7,983 nucleotides of DNA from Longibacter sp051155795 (lineage in GTDB: Bacteria; Bacteroidota; Rhodothermia; Rhodothermales; Salinibacteraceae). This document shows positions 1 through 6,341 of the stretch, one piece after another; the stretch's first letter is position 1, and each line of letters starts with the position of its first letter. A model generated the notes under the pieces. It was not told the origin of the DNA and made no database searches. It saw only the letters and a program-made list of their open reading frames with translations. The translations under genes and the position numbers were made by a program. The stretch covers positions 1-7,983 of the forward strand of contig NZ_DAXETW010000049.1 in assembly GCF_051155795.1 (NCBI RefSeq), given 5' to 3'.

Positions 1-1
1 G

Positions 2-784
2 ACTGCAACGGACGTGCTACGTCAGGCAGAAGACTTTGGCCAAAAGCCGGACTTGGTAGACCTGAACGCGTCGCTCAGGTCGCAAGCCGGTTTAGTAATT
101 ATGAGACCCTTGATCCTTACGAGCAGCAAAAAGAGGATTACAGAGAAGAAGTGGCCACACGTATACAATAGGACAAGTCCCAAGACTGCGTACTCAGACC
201 CACCGCCAGACCAAGACGTTTGTTATGGTCAGGAGTATGACCAGACCTATCATGATTATTGTGCATGTTTATTAGATCCGTTTGAATGCCCAGGTGTCGA
301 AGACACGCTTCCATGTGGTCCAAGTGATGACTGTGGAGGCAGCTCCCCGCCCGATGACCGTGACGAAACAGAAGAGGACGAGGAGGAGCGCTCAGACTTC
401 GCCATCAAAGGCGAGAATGATGTAACGGTTGAAAGGTACAAGTCGTACGACGTGGCGATAGCTGAGCCTTCAATCAGGACAGAAGCCGTCGGATCAGTTG
501 TAGATGAGACCCTCACTGAAATAGATGTATACTTAACAATTAATGCGAAAGAATTCCTTCCACTACCTAACGGAGACGTGGTTGAGAACGAGGTTGTGTC
601 TTGGGGAGGTTGGTTTGACGACGAAACATCGGTAGGCTACATAACGCGATACCAAAAGACCGGTCTTTCCGAAAATGTGCGACTCTGGTTCTTCGCCAGC
701 CATGCCGGTAGATACAAGCGCACAATGATGTTTTCCCCACGGGAAACGGTGATCCAATACACGAGAAGCTGGGCCGACCTATAG
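2..784 (+). CDS. Unrecognised protein with six-cysteine module and acidic linker (probably 5'-partial)
   Basis: I do not recognise this family. The frame is open from base 2 with no stop, so the true start may lie upstream; in-window options are GTG at 14 (256 aa) and ATG at 101 (227 aa). Numbering from the GTG, six cysteines fall within 38 residues (C70, C83, C85, C92, C101, C107). A proline/glycine-rich stretch and a strongly acidic linker (about 114-128, mostly D/E) follow. A cysteine-free C-terminal part (about 130-256) alternates hydrophobic and polar residues as in beta strands and has a WGGWFDD segment. Such a module suggests a disulfide-stabilised exported protein or a metal-binding knot. 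No signal peptide is visible in the window, which would fit a start further left. The stop at 782-784 is 2 bases before the next gene, so the two are probably co-transcribed. Base composition is more AT-rich than the thi genes, suggesting acquired DNA. Function unknown. Confidence 0.6.
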   Translation, partial: TATDVLRQAEDFGQKPDLVDLNASLRSQAGLVIMRPLILTSSKKRITEKKWPHVYNRTSPKTAYSDPPPDQDVCYGQEYDQTYHDYCACLLDPFECPGVEDTLPCGPSDDCGGSSPPDDRDETEEDEEERSDFAIKGENDVTVERYKSYDVAIAEPSIRTEAVGSVVDETLTEIDVYLTINAKEFLPLPNGDVVENEVVSWGGWFDDETSVGYITRYQKTGLSENVRLWFFASHAGRYKRTMMFSPRETVIQYTRSWADL

Positions 785-786
785 AT

Positions 787-1965
787 ATGAGATCTAGTCT
801 TGATATAATTATATTTATTGTTTCGAGTATTGCCATGGCAGGAGCTGTAAATCCATGGACAGTTCAAGCTCAACCTTATATCCAATCACTTGACTGTACT
901 CACCAAGACGGACCTCGAAGCTCGATTGTTTGTGCATCGTTACAGTCATATTCGTCATCCGATTCACTGACGATACTAGTTGGGTCACTAACTAACAACA
1001 CCTTCAATGATATGTTCAGAGTGGAGTCATTATCGTTTACTGACTCAGACGTACGAGACATCAAAGTAGTGTATTCAGAAGGCTGCACATATACTCTGTG
1101 GTCTCGATATTCTGCCTCACGAGATGCTTTGAGCGTTTACTATTCATACATATGCTTTGACCCTTCTATAGACAGAGAGGGTATACATCGATCACTATTG
1201 ATTGAAGATATCCAGGGACATTGGATGGACATCAACACAACCGTCCATGGCGGTGACGTTTATGTAGTCGTTCCATACCGAAGAAACGGCTGGCGGCATA
1301 CCGAGCTATTCAAAATCAATCGTGGATCGGTGATGAGTGAAGACGTTCCGCTATCCTCGATGAGCGCATATGAACAGGTAACTGCTACCACCGACTCACT
1401 GCACGTAGGCTTCGTCGGCCCGTCACCTCGAACAACGCCTCTGACGGAAAGGACGAAAGCGAACAACTTATACATTATATCACGAGGTATAACAGACGAT
1501 GGGTGGACGCACTGGAGGCCAGTTAAAATTCGGGAGATGAGAGGACCAGTGCACTTTCCTGATCTGTACGTAAACAAAGAGGAAATGACTTTCTCGTACA
1601 TGATGGAGGGGCTTGACGCGGAGTCCACCGTTAACTCTATGACTCTCGACGGGGTTGCTGAGACACTAATGACGCTACGCGGTACTGAAGAGATTGCCGT
1701 TCCGCGCTACAGTCATTCAATTAACGGATTAACTATTTACATTAAAAGAAGCTTACTCGCGCAACATGCGCGATCTTATATCATGAAAAACGACCGCACA
1801 TACGTAAGTCCATTATATGATTTTAGAACACGTCCGTCTATAGTGATCAAAAGAGGGAGACCAGTCCTCGTGTATGCCGGTAGAGATGGTGAGGTCGAAA
1901 TTCGCCCATTCTACACCTGCCCCGTTAGCCATTCAGATCCACCTTGTCGGAGGGTAAGTCGATAG
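787..1965 (+). CDS. Predicted secreted protein, possibly beta-propeller-like, unknown function
   Basis: I cannot name this 392-aa protein. It opens like a Sec signal peptide: Met-Arg, then a hydrophobic run (about 6-20), with a plausible signal-peptidase site after V-Q-A (residues 26-28) or near A20. The mature part has exactly six cysteines in three near pairs (C37/C49, C100/C123, C378/C387), which fits disulfides in an exported protein. It is rich in Ser, Thr and Tyr and has repeated short strand-like blocks, some with Trp and Asp (for example the DDGWTHW segment near 240). This is loosely like sialidase or BNR-type propellers, but I see no proper Asp-box series, so that is a weak guess. 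The ATG at 787 is 2 bases after the previous stop and directly precedes the signal-like segment, which supports this start. No good Shine-Dalgarno site or downstream terminator is visible; the insertion sequence begins about 30 bases after the stop. Base composition matches the preceding gene, not the thi operon. Confidence 0.7.
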   Translation: MRSSLDIIIFIVSSIAMAGAVNPWTVQAQPYIQSLDCTHQDGPRSSIVCASLQSYSSSDSLTILVGSLTNNTFNDMFRVESLSFTDSDVRDIKVVYSEGCTYTLWSRYSASRDALSVYYSYICFDPSIDREGIHRSLLIEDIQGHWMDINTTVHGGDVYVVVPYRRNGWRHTELFKINRGSVMSEDVPLSSMSAYEQVTATTDSLHVGFVGPSPRTTPLTERTKANNLYIISRGITDDGWTHWRPVKIREMRGPVHFPDLYVNKEEMTFSYMMEGLDAESTVNSMTLDGVAETLMTLRGTEEIAVPRYSHSINGLTIYIKRSLLAQHARSYIMKNDRTYVSPLYDFRTRPSIVIKRGRPVLVYAGRDGEVEIRPFYTCPVSHSDPPCRRVSR

Positions 1966-1995
1966 CTGATCTTTGCACTTACGTCTATCATAATC

Positions 1996-2021
1996 GGTTG
2001 AGGCCATAATATTGTGTAATC
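1996..2021 (+). repeat. Left terminal inverted repeat of the IS256-like element (imperfect)
   Basis: Bases 1996-2021 match the reverse complement of 3198-3223 at 18 of 26 positions without gaps, including a perfect 10-bp core TTGTGTAATC at 2012-2021. The outer limit is inferred, since the outermost 16 bp match poorly. Confidence 0.5.
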
Positions 2022-2100
2022 CGGGTGGCGATTAGGAAAAGACACCGAGTTCTATCAGGTTGGGAATGCGACCCACCATTCACCTGCTGAGCTACTTGCG

Positions 2101-3175
2101 ATGGCCACCTTCCAGATTACAATCGACGACGAGAGGATCGAAGACCTTTTGCACAGCGACCAGGGCGTGCCCGCTCTCTTGGGGCCGATCCTCAACCAGA
2201 TCTTCGACGCCGAGATGAGTGAGCACCTGCGGGCCGCGCCCCGCGAGCAGACCGACCGCCGCCACGGGTACCGGAACGGCTCGTACACGCTGCAGCGTAC
2301 CCCACGTGTCGGAACGCTCGATCTGGAGGTGCCTCGCGACCGCGAGGGCACGTTCCAGACCTCCCTCTTCGACCGGTATCAACGGAGGTGGCGGACGTGT
2401 CCGTCTGAAGGCATTGGCCCTTGGGCTGATGCAGATGGTGGTACAGTGCGTCTCGACCCACCGCGTCAAGAAAATCACGACTGAACTCTGCGGCCGCGAG
2501 TTTACTCGCTCGACCGTATCGCGTCTCTGTGAGAAGCTGGACGAACAGGTCAATGCCTGGGCACGGCGCCCGCTGGACGGGCAGGCCTACCCGTTCGTGC
2601 TTTTTGCCCCGCTTCAGATTAAGGTTCGTCGTCAAGGGGCCGTGCGAGCGACGACCGTGATGCTCGGCGTCGGGATCGGAGCGGATGGGCAGCGGGAGCT
2701 CCTGGGGCTGCACCTCTCCTACGGCGAGACCGAGGGCGGCTGGCACCAGTTCATCGAGAAACTCAAGGCACGGGGCCTCGCCGGCATACGCGTGGTCACC
2801 AGTGACGCACACGAGGGCCTTCGGCGGGCGTTGCATACGGAGTACCTCGGGCTGATCTGGAAGCGGTGTCAGTCGCACTTCCTGCGCAACGTGATCGAGC
2901 AGTCGCCTTCCCCAATCCGTGACCGGATGCAGGACCGGCTGGACGTCATTCCGACTGCCTCGGCTCCCGCGCCGGCCCGTGAGGCCCTGCACGCAACGAT
3001 TGAGGTGCTGGGCGGCGCTGATGGCGCGTTAGACGTGCTGGAGACCGGGTTCGACGGCGCCACCGGGCGCCGCTACTTCACGATGGATGCCTTCTTCGCC
3101 TGGGAGCATGCTCAGGCTGAAACCGCCCAGCCCGAGCCGGTCCCAACCGCAACACCGCTCCCGCACGCCGCATAA
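2101..3175 (+). pseudogene. IS256-family transposase, frameshifted and internally deleted
   Basis: The N-terminal part reads from ATG 2101 with typical IS256 motifs: HGYRNGSY (residues 55-62), then VPRDREGTF and LFDRYQR. After Arg codon 2383-2385 the match leaves this frame and resumes in the +1 frame at 2408 (KALALGLMQMVVQ, VSTHRVKKITTELCGREF, STVSRLCEKLDEQVNAW). The 22 bases between are about 16 more than family spacing predicts. The first catalytic Asp, expected in a V-D-A-L context before IKVR, reads F-A-P-L here (Ala codon 2606-2608). The second Asp survives (TSDAHEG, codon 2804-2806), as does the RCQSHFLRNV segment. The third catalytic residue, a Glu expected in a TTN-x-x-E-R-L context, is absent: the text jumps from LETGFD to ATGRRYF near 3050-3062, losing roughly 60 residues by comparison with remembered family members. 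Three independent lesions make this a dead gene. Bases 2219-2400 in the second frame are not authentic coding sequence. Confidence 0.88.
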
Positions 3176-3197
3176 TCCGATGATCCTGTCAGATCGC

Positions 3198-3223
3198 GAT
3201 TACACAACATTCGGGACGTGATC
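3198..3223 (-). repeat. Right terminal inverted repeat of the IS256-like element (imperfect)
   Basis: This is the partner of the left repeat. On the minus strand it reads GATCACGTCCCGAATG and then the TTGTGTAATC core. It lies 23 bp beyond the transposase stop. A one-base extension to 3224 would give the tip a leading GG, matching the left end better with one gap. Confidence 0.5.
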
Positions 3224-3397
3224 CTAACGGTTGGGGTTCGCTCTCTGAACAGTATGCGAGGTCTATGATGCCAGGTGCTCACTTCGGTGTCAGGGGCAGC
3301 CACAGCATACCGTATTGCGCTAACGAGGCCTTCCGTGCTTCGCCATCACCTTGTACATCCGCTCCCGCTTGAAAGGCGTAAAGTTACGATACAATGC

Positions 3398-3445
3398 AAA
3401 AAAACCTCACTGCATTCGCCGTCTCCAGCGATGCGATGAGGTTTT
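3398..3445 (-). terminator. Rho-independent terminator of tRNA-Arg
   Basis: A perfect 9-bp stem pairs 3401-3409 (AAAACCTCA) with 3437-3445 (TGAGGTTTT). It is extended inward after a small internal loop by GCAT/ATGC (3412-3415 with 3431-3434). Read on the minus strand, the hairpin ends in seven consecutive T (complement of 3398-3404). It begins 8 bases past the mature tRNA 3' end, exactly where the tRNA transcript should stop. Confidence 0.8.
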
Positions 3446-3452
3446 CTGTCTG

Positions 3453-3526
3453 CCTGCCCGGGAGGATTCGAACCCCCGACCTGCGCATCCGTAGTGCGCC
3501 GCTCTGTCCATCTGAGCTACGGGCAG
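3453..3526 (-). tRNA. tRNA-Arg (anticodon ACG)
   Basis: On the minus strand a full cloverleaf can be drawn. The acceptor stem is CTGCCCG/CGGGCAG (7 perfect pairs), with T8 and A9. The D stem is GCTC/GAGC. The anticodon stem is GCGCA/TGCGC around the loop CTACGGA, giving anticodon ACG (plus-strand 3490-3492), which is normally edited to ICG and decodes CGU/CGC/CGA. The T arm is GGGGG/CCTCC around TTCGAAT with one G-T pair, and the discriminator is G. The 3' CCA is not encoded, since GCA follows the acceptor stem. Its 3' half faces the AT-richer block and the insertion sequence on the left, the usual orientation when a tRNA 3' end serves as an integration site. Confidence 0.95.
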
Positions 3527-3537
3527 AAAATAGGTGT

Positions 3538-3552
3538 TCGGTCATACGAAGT
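3538..3552. repeat. Direct repeat copy 1 upstream of tRNA-Arg
   Basis: The 15-mer TCGGTCATACGAAGT recurs with one mismatch at 3611-3625. This copy lies between the candidate tRNA promoter and the mature 5' end of the tRNA, so it would be in the transcribed leader. Function unknown. Confidence 0.5.
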
Positions 3553-3573
3553 CATCTCGCGACCGGAATACGG

Positions 3574-3602
3574 AGTCTATGCCTCCGACCGGAGAGTCGC
3601 AA
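3574..3602 (-). promoter_or_regulatory. Candidate promoter of tRNA-Arg
   Basis: On the minus strand, TTGCGA (complement of 3597-3602) and TAGACT (complement of 3574-3579) are separated by 17 bp, a sigma-70-like arrangement. Transcription would begin near 3567 and leave a 5' leader of about 40 nt before the tRNA. A CTCCG/CGGAG inverted repeat lies in the spacer. The call rests on consensus resemblance alone. Confidence 0.4.
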
Positions 3603-3610
3603 ATGAACAC

Positions 3611-3625
3611 TCGGTCAAACGAAGT
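3611..3625. repeat. Direct repeat copy 2 upstream of tRNA-Arg
   Basis: TCGGTCAAACGAAGT is the second copy, 73 bp start-to-start from the first (about seven helical turns). Read on the minus strand, it lies just upstream of the candidate -35 box. In both copies ATTT follows at the same distance, which hints at an old tandem duplication or a shared binding site. Confidence 0.5.
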
Positions 3626-3700
3626 GCCGCCGTGATGCTCCTCGCAGGGCGGTCCAGTACCCCCGTTTGGTAAAATAATGCACGACGCGTCCGCCGGAAA

Positions 3701-3723
3701 TGATCCCGTCGGAGCCGGGATCA
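3701..3723 (-). terminator. Probable terminator of the thi operon
   Basis: A perfect 8-bp stem pairs 3701-3708 (TGATCCCG) with 3716-3723 (CGGGATCA) around a 7-base loop. It lies 73 bp beyond the thiD stop in the direction of transcription. On the minus strand it is followed only by TTTCC, so the T tract is short and termination may be partial. Confidence 0.55.
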
Positions 3724-3796
3724 CGCATTGTTCACCGGATCGCGACCCGCGGAAATTCCTCCTTGCATTCAGGGCGCCCACTCAGGGCCGAAGGCA

Positions 3797-4633
3797 TCAC
3801 GCCGGGTCGGTCAGCTTGACCGAGTCTGTCGCCATTTCGGCGTCGAGATGGAAAAAGTGATTCGTGGGGCCGTGGCCATTTCCCAGGTCGAGCGAGTGGC
3901 GAATCGCAGCGGTGACGTACCGCTTGGCACGGTCGATGGCCTCCCCGAGCGACCGGCCGTGCGCCAGATGCGCGGCAATGGCGCTCCCGTACGTACAGCC
4001 CGTCCCGTGCGTGTTGTTCGTGCGGACGCGGTCAGCCGTATACGTGTGAAAGGCCGTTCCGTCGTAGAGAAGGTCCATCGCATCCGCCTTCTCGTTCAGG
4101 TGCCCGCCTTTCACGAGTACGGCCTCCGGCCCCATCGCGTAGATCGCCTTCGCCGCCTCGCGGGCATCGTCCTCGGACAGGATCTCGTTCCCTGTCAGGT
4201 ATTCCGCCTCGTGAATGTTGGGCGTTGCGACCGTAGCCAGGGGCAATAGGATCTCGCGCAGCGTGTCGATCGCCTCGTCCTTCAGCAGCTTGAATCCGCT
4301 CTTGGAGATCATCACCGGGTCGACGACGAACGGGAAGAGGTCGTGCGCCTCAACTTTCGCCGCCACGGTACGGATGATGCTGGACGACGACAGCATGCCC
4401 GTTTTTGTCGCCGCCACGTCGAAGTCACCCGCCACGGCGTCGATCTGGGCGTCAATGATCCGATCGGGCATGTCGTACGACATCGTGACCGCTTCCGTGT
4501 TCTGGGCGGTGACGGCGGTCACCACGGACGTGGCAAACACGCCGTTCGCCTCCATCGCCTTGATGTCCGCCTGGATGCCGGCCCCGCCTCCGGAGTCGCT
4601 CCCTGCGATCGTAAGTGCCACGGGCTTGATCAT
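3797..4633 (-). CDS. thiD: Hydroxymethylpyrimidine / phosphomethylpyrimidine kinase ThiD
   Basis: ThiD phosphorylates 4-amino-5-hydroxymethyl-2-methylpyrimidine (HMP) and then HMP-phosphate with ATP, giving the pyrimidine half of thiamine in the cytoplasm. The ribokinase fold is evident. The N-terminal substrate loop GSDSGGGAGIQAD is at residues 11-23, VDPVMISKSG at 104-113, TPNIHEAEYLTG at about 137-148, and the anion hole HGTGCT at 209-214 with the cysteine at 213, the position expected for ThiD. The C-terminal GHGPTNHFF is also typical. I chose ATG 4633 (278 aa) because family homology starts there. An upstream in-frame ATG at 4729 would add 32 polar residues with no family support, though it would cut the gap to the preceding gene from 129 to 33 bp. 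No clear Shine-Dalgarno site precedes either start. This is the last gene of the operon. Confidence 0.93.
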   Translation of the reverse strand: MIKPVALTIAGSDSGGGAGIQADIKAMEANGVFATSVVTAVTAQNTEAVTMSYDMPDRIIDAQIDAVAGDFDVAATKTGMLSSSSIIRTVAAKVEAHDLFPFVVDPVMISKSGFKLLKDEAIDTLREILLPLATVATPNIHEAEYLTGNEILSEDDAREAAKAIYAMGPEAVLVKGGHLNEKADAMDLLYDGTAFHTYTADRVRTNNTHGTGCTYGSAIAAHLAHGRSLGEAIDRAKRYVTAAIRHSLDLGNGHGPTNHFFHLDAEMATDSVKLTDPA

Positions 4634-4762
4634 GATCGGTGTCGTCTGATTGGTTGCTGAAATGAAATCGACCCTTGTCGCTCTTTCCGTATCCGACACC
4701 TCACGGCGAGTTTCCGGATCGGCGTGCAACGTGCATTAGCATCGACCGCGGGCCTATCGCGC

Positions 4763-5392
4763 TCACCTCTCGTCCGAGGCCGCCACCCTTCGGAGGTACG
4801 CCCCTGCCGCCCGAGCGGGGTCGCTTGCGTCCATGATGCCGCTCAGGACAGCGACGCCGTGCGCACCGGCGTGCAGGCACAACCCGACCCGTGCCGGCGT
4901 GATGCCGCCCAGCGCGAACACGGGCACCTCGGAGACAGCGCAGATTCGGCTGAGCGGCTCGATCCCCGTCCCTGGGTGTCCGGGCTTGCTTTCCGTCGGG
5001 AAGATCGGACTGAAGAAGAAATAGTCGACGCGCGCTGCTCGCGGCCCCGTTACCTCCTCTTGCTCATGTGCGGAGAAGCCGATCACGGCATCAGACCCGA
5101 GCCGCTCTCGGGCGACGCCCACACCGCAACCGTGCGTTCCGCCGTGGTAATCGAGACCCATCCGGTCGGCGATATCGAGTCGCTGATTGACGCTCACGCG
5201 GACGCCGGCATGGAGGGCTTCGACGCGGTCGCGCAGGCGGACAGCACCGTCGTAAAACGTGTCATCGTCGGCCTCATGATCCCGGAGGTGCACCCATCGA
5301 AGGCCCGCCTGCACGGCGTCGATGACACGGTCGGCGCGGCCCGGTCGCGTGAACCGGTCCGCAACAAGAATGAGGCGTGGAAGGTCGACCAT
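4763..5392 (-). CDS. ThiE/TenI-family protein (thiamine phosphate synthase or thiazole tautomerase)
   Basis: This 209-aa TIM-barrel protein belongs to the ThiE/TenI superfamily. ThiE joins HMP-pyrophosphate to thiazole phosphate, while TenI tautomerises the thiazole product of ThiG to its aromatic form. Family landmarks are HLRDH (35-39, where ThiE usually has QLREK), VNQR (68-71, usually IND), GFSAH (105-109), SPIFPTESK (128-136) and LGGITP (161-166). The ThiE segment HLGQ-x-D is replaced by YHGGTHG (82-88), and the Asp after Asn69 is Gln. Both Asp positions bind Mg/pyrophosphate in true ThiE, so by motif it may be a TenI-like tautomerase, which also fits its place next to thiG, thiS and thiO. 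Automated annotation would probably say thiE. The start ATG 5392 directly precedes the first barrel strand (LPRLILVADR); the frame runs further upstream into thiG without family sequence. It lies 43 bp after thiG. Confidence 0.85.
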   Translation of the reverse strand: MVDLPRLILVADRFTRPGRADRVIDAVQAGLRWVHLRDHEADDDTFYDGAVRLRDRVEALHAGVRVSVNQRLDIADRMGLDYHGGTHGCGVGVARERLGSDAVIGFSAHEQEEVTGPRAARVDYFFFSPIFPTESKPGHPGTGIEPLSRICAVSEVPVFALGGITPARVGLCLHAGAHGVAVLSGIMDASDPARAAGAYLRRVAASDER

Positions 5393-5435
5393 GACAGGCA
5401 ACGGGTTGACGGTAAACCATGGGACGCGTCGCCGC

Positions 5436-6275
5436 TCACTGTCCGACCCGACCTTCCATGGAAGACGAGGCCTTGGCGTAGATGCGTTCCGGCACCCGTC
5501 CCGCTCGGTACGCGAGGCGGCCGGACTCAACAGCGAGACGCATCGCCTTTGCCATTGCCACGGGATGCTGCGCCTCGGCGATGGCGGTATTGAGCAGGAC
5601 GCCGTCGTAGCCGAGCTCCATCGCAATCGTGGCATCGCTGGCCGTTCCGATCCCGGCGTCCACGATCAACGGCGTGTCGGTTACCACCTCGCGGATAAGC
5701 CGGAGGTTGTACGGGTTGACGATGCCCATTCCACTGCCGATGGGCGAGCCGAGTGGCATCACCGCCGCGCACCCCATATCCGCCAGTTTGCGGCACGTGA
5801 TCGGATCGTCGTTGGCATACGCGAGCACGGTGAAGCCGTCGTCGATGAGTTCTTTCGCCGCCTTCAGGAGCTGTTCGACGTCGGGCATCAACGTTTCGTC
5901 GTCCCCGATCACTTCCAGTTTGATGAGGTCGGTGTCCAGCGCCTCCCGGGCAAGCTGTGCGACGAGAACGGCCTCCCGTGCCGTGTAGCAACCGGCGGTG
6001 TTGGGCAGCACGCGGTAGCCGCCCTTTCGGATGAGATCGAGATGACTCTCGGGTGCGGGACTCTCGACGTTCACGCGACGGATGGCGACCGTAACAAGCT
6101 CGGCGCCCGACGCCTCGATGGCGTCGAGCATGATCTGCGGGTTGGGATACGAGCTCGATCCGATCAGGAGCCGAGACGAGTAACTATCGCCGCCGATCGT
6201 GAGGAGATCGTCGGACGCCTCCTGCCCGGCGACAGCCGGCAGTGCATCCGTATCCGTAGGGGCCGCTTCAGACAT
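5436..6275 (-). CDS. thiG: Thiazole synthase ThiG
   Basis: ThiG condenses 1-deoxy-D-xylulose-5-phosphate, dehydroglycine (the imine from ThiO) and sulfur from ThiS-thiocarboxylate into the thiazole phosphate. It is a cytoplasmic TIM-barrel enzyme. Diagnostic segments are SRLLIGSSSYPN (about 34-45), VTVAIRRVN (61-69), LPNTAGCYTAREAV (90-103), IKLEVIGD (118-125) with Lys119 as the expected Schiff-base lysine, MPLGSPIGSG (173-182), and the phosphate-binding VDAGIGTASDA (205-215). The length of 279 aa includes a polar N-terminal extension of about 22 residues before the usual start of homology. ATG 6275 is preceded by GAAGAG, a modest ribosome-binding site. It sits 66 bp after thiS. All key motifs are intact. 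Confidence 0.97.
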   Translation of the reverse strand: MSEAAPTDTDALPAVAGQEASDDLLTIGGDSYSSRLLIGSSSYPNPQIMLDAIEASGAELVTVAIRRVNVESPAPESHLDLIRKGGYRVLPNTAGCYTAREAVLVAQLAREALDTDLIKLEVIGDDETLMPDVEQLLKAAKELIDDGFTVLAYANDDPITCRKLADMGCAAVMPLGSPIGSGMGIVNPYNLRLIREVVTDTPLIVDAGIGTASDATIAMELGYDGVLLNTAIAEAQHPVAMAKAMRLAVESGRLAYRAGRVPERIYAKASSSMEGRVGQ

Positions 6276-6341
6276 AGGCTCTTCGTCGTTCGAACGTCGT
6301 TGATGACACGCCGACGGGAAGGCGGCGAACGGGCAACCGAT

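Larger units (their letters stand above)
1996..3224 (+). mobile_element. Decayed IS256-family insertion sequence
   Basis: The element is defined by a transposase pseudogene (2101-3175) flanked by imperfect inverted repeats that share a perfect TTGTGTAATC core (2012-2021, and the complement of 3198-3207). TTGTGTAA-like cores about 16 bp inside the tip are typical of IS256 ends as I remember the family. The outer boundaries are inferred by aligning the two ends with a leading GG on each side and could be off by several bases. It sits between the AT-richer gene pair and the tRNA-Arg. No clean 8-9 bp target duplication abuts these boundaries. It cannot make an active transposase itself, but its ends might still be used by an intact copy elsewhere in the genome. 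Confidence 0.65.

Noticed and set aside
1961..1990. GATAG/CTATC inverted repeat after the secreted-protein gene as a terminator
   Set aside because: It has only a 5-bp stem, a loop of nearly 20 bases and no T tract, so it does not qualify.
2192..2992. Minus-strand open frame of 266 codons inside the insertion sequence
   Set aside because: It is the antisense shadow of the transposase pseudogene, with Arg/Gly-rich composition and no family features.
3320..3394. Short minus-strand peptide with a basic C-terminus (MYKVMAKHGRPR), possible gene remnant
   Set aside because: It is only about 24 codons, begins inside the tRNA terminator region without a proper start or ribosome-binding site, and I cannot link it to a family.
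3394..3606. Plus-strand open frame of 70 codons across the tRNA
   Set aside because: It is the antisense of tRNA-Arg and its terminator. The RIRTPDLRIRSAPLCPSELRA-type translation is a well-known false protein produced by tRNA genes.
4634..4729. 32-residue N-terminal extension of ThiD from ATG 4729
   Set aside because: The extension is polar and has no family homology, while ATG 4633 starts exactly at the conserved first strand. It cannot be excluded entirely.
4724..5593. Plus-strand open frame of 289 codons
   Set aside because: It is antisense to the thiE/tenI-like gene, with low-complexity Arg/Asp/Pro content and no recognisable domain.
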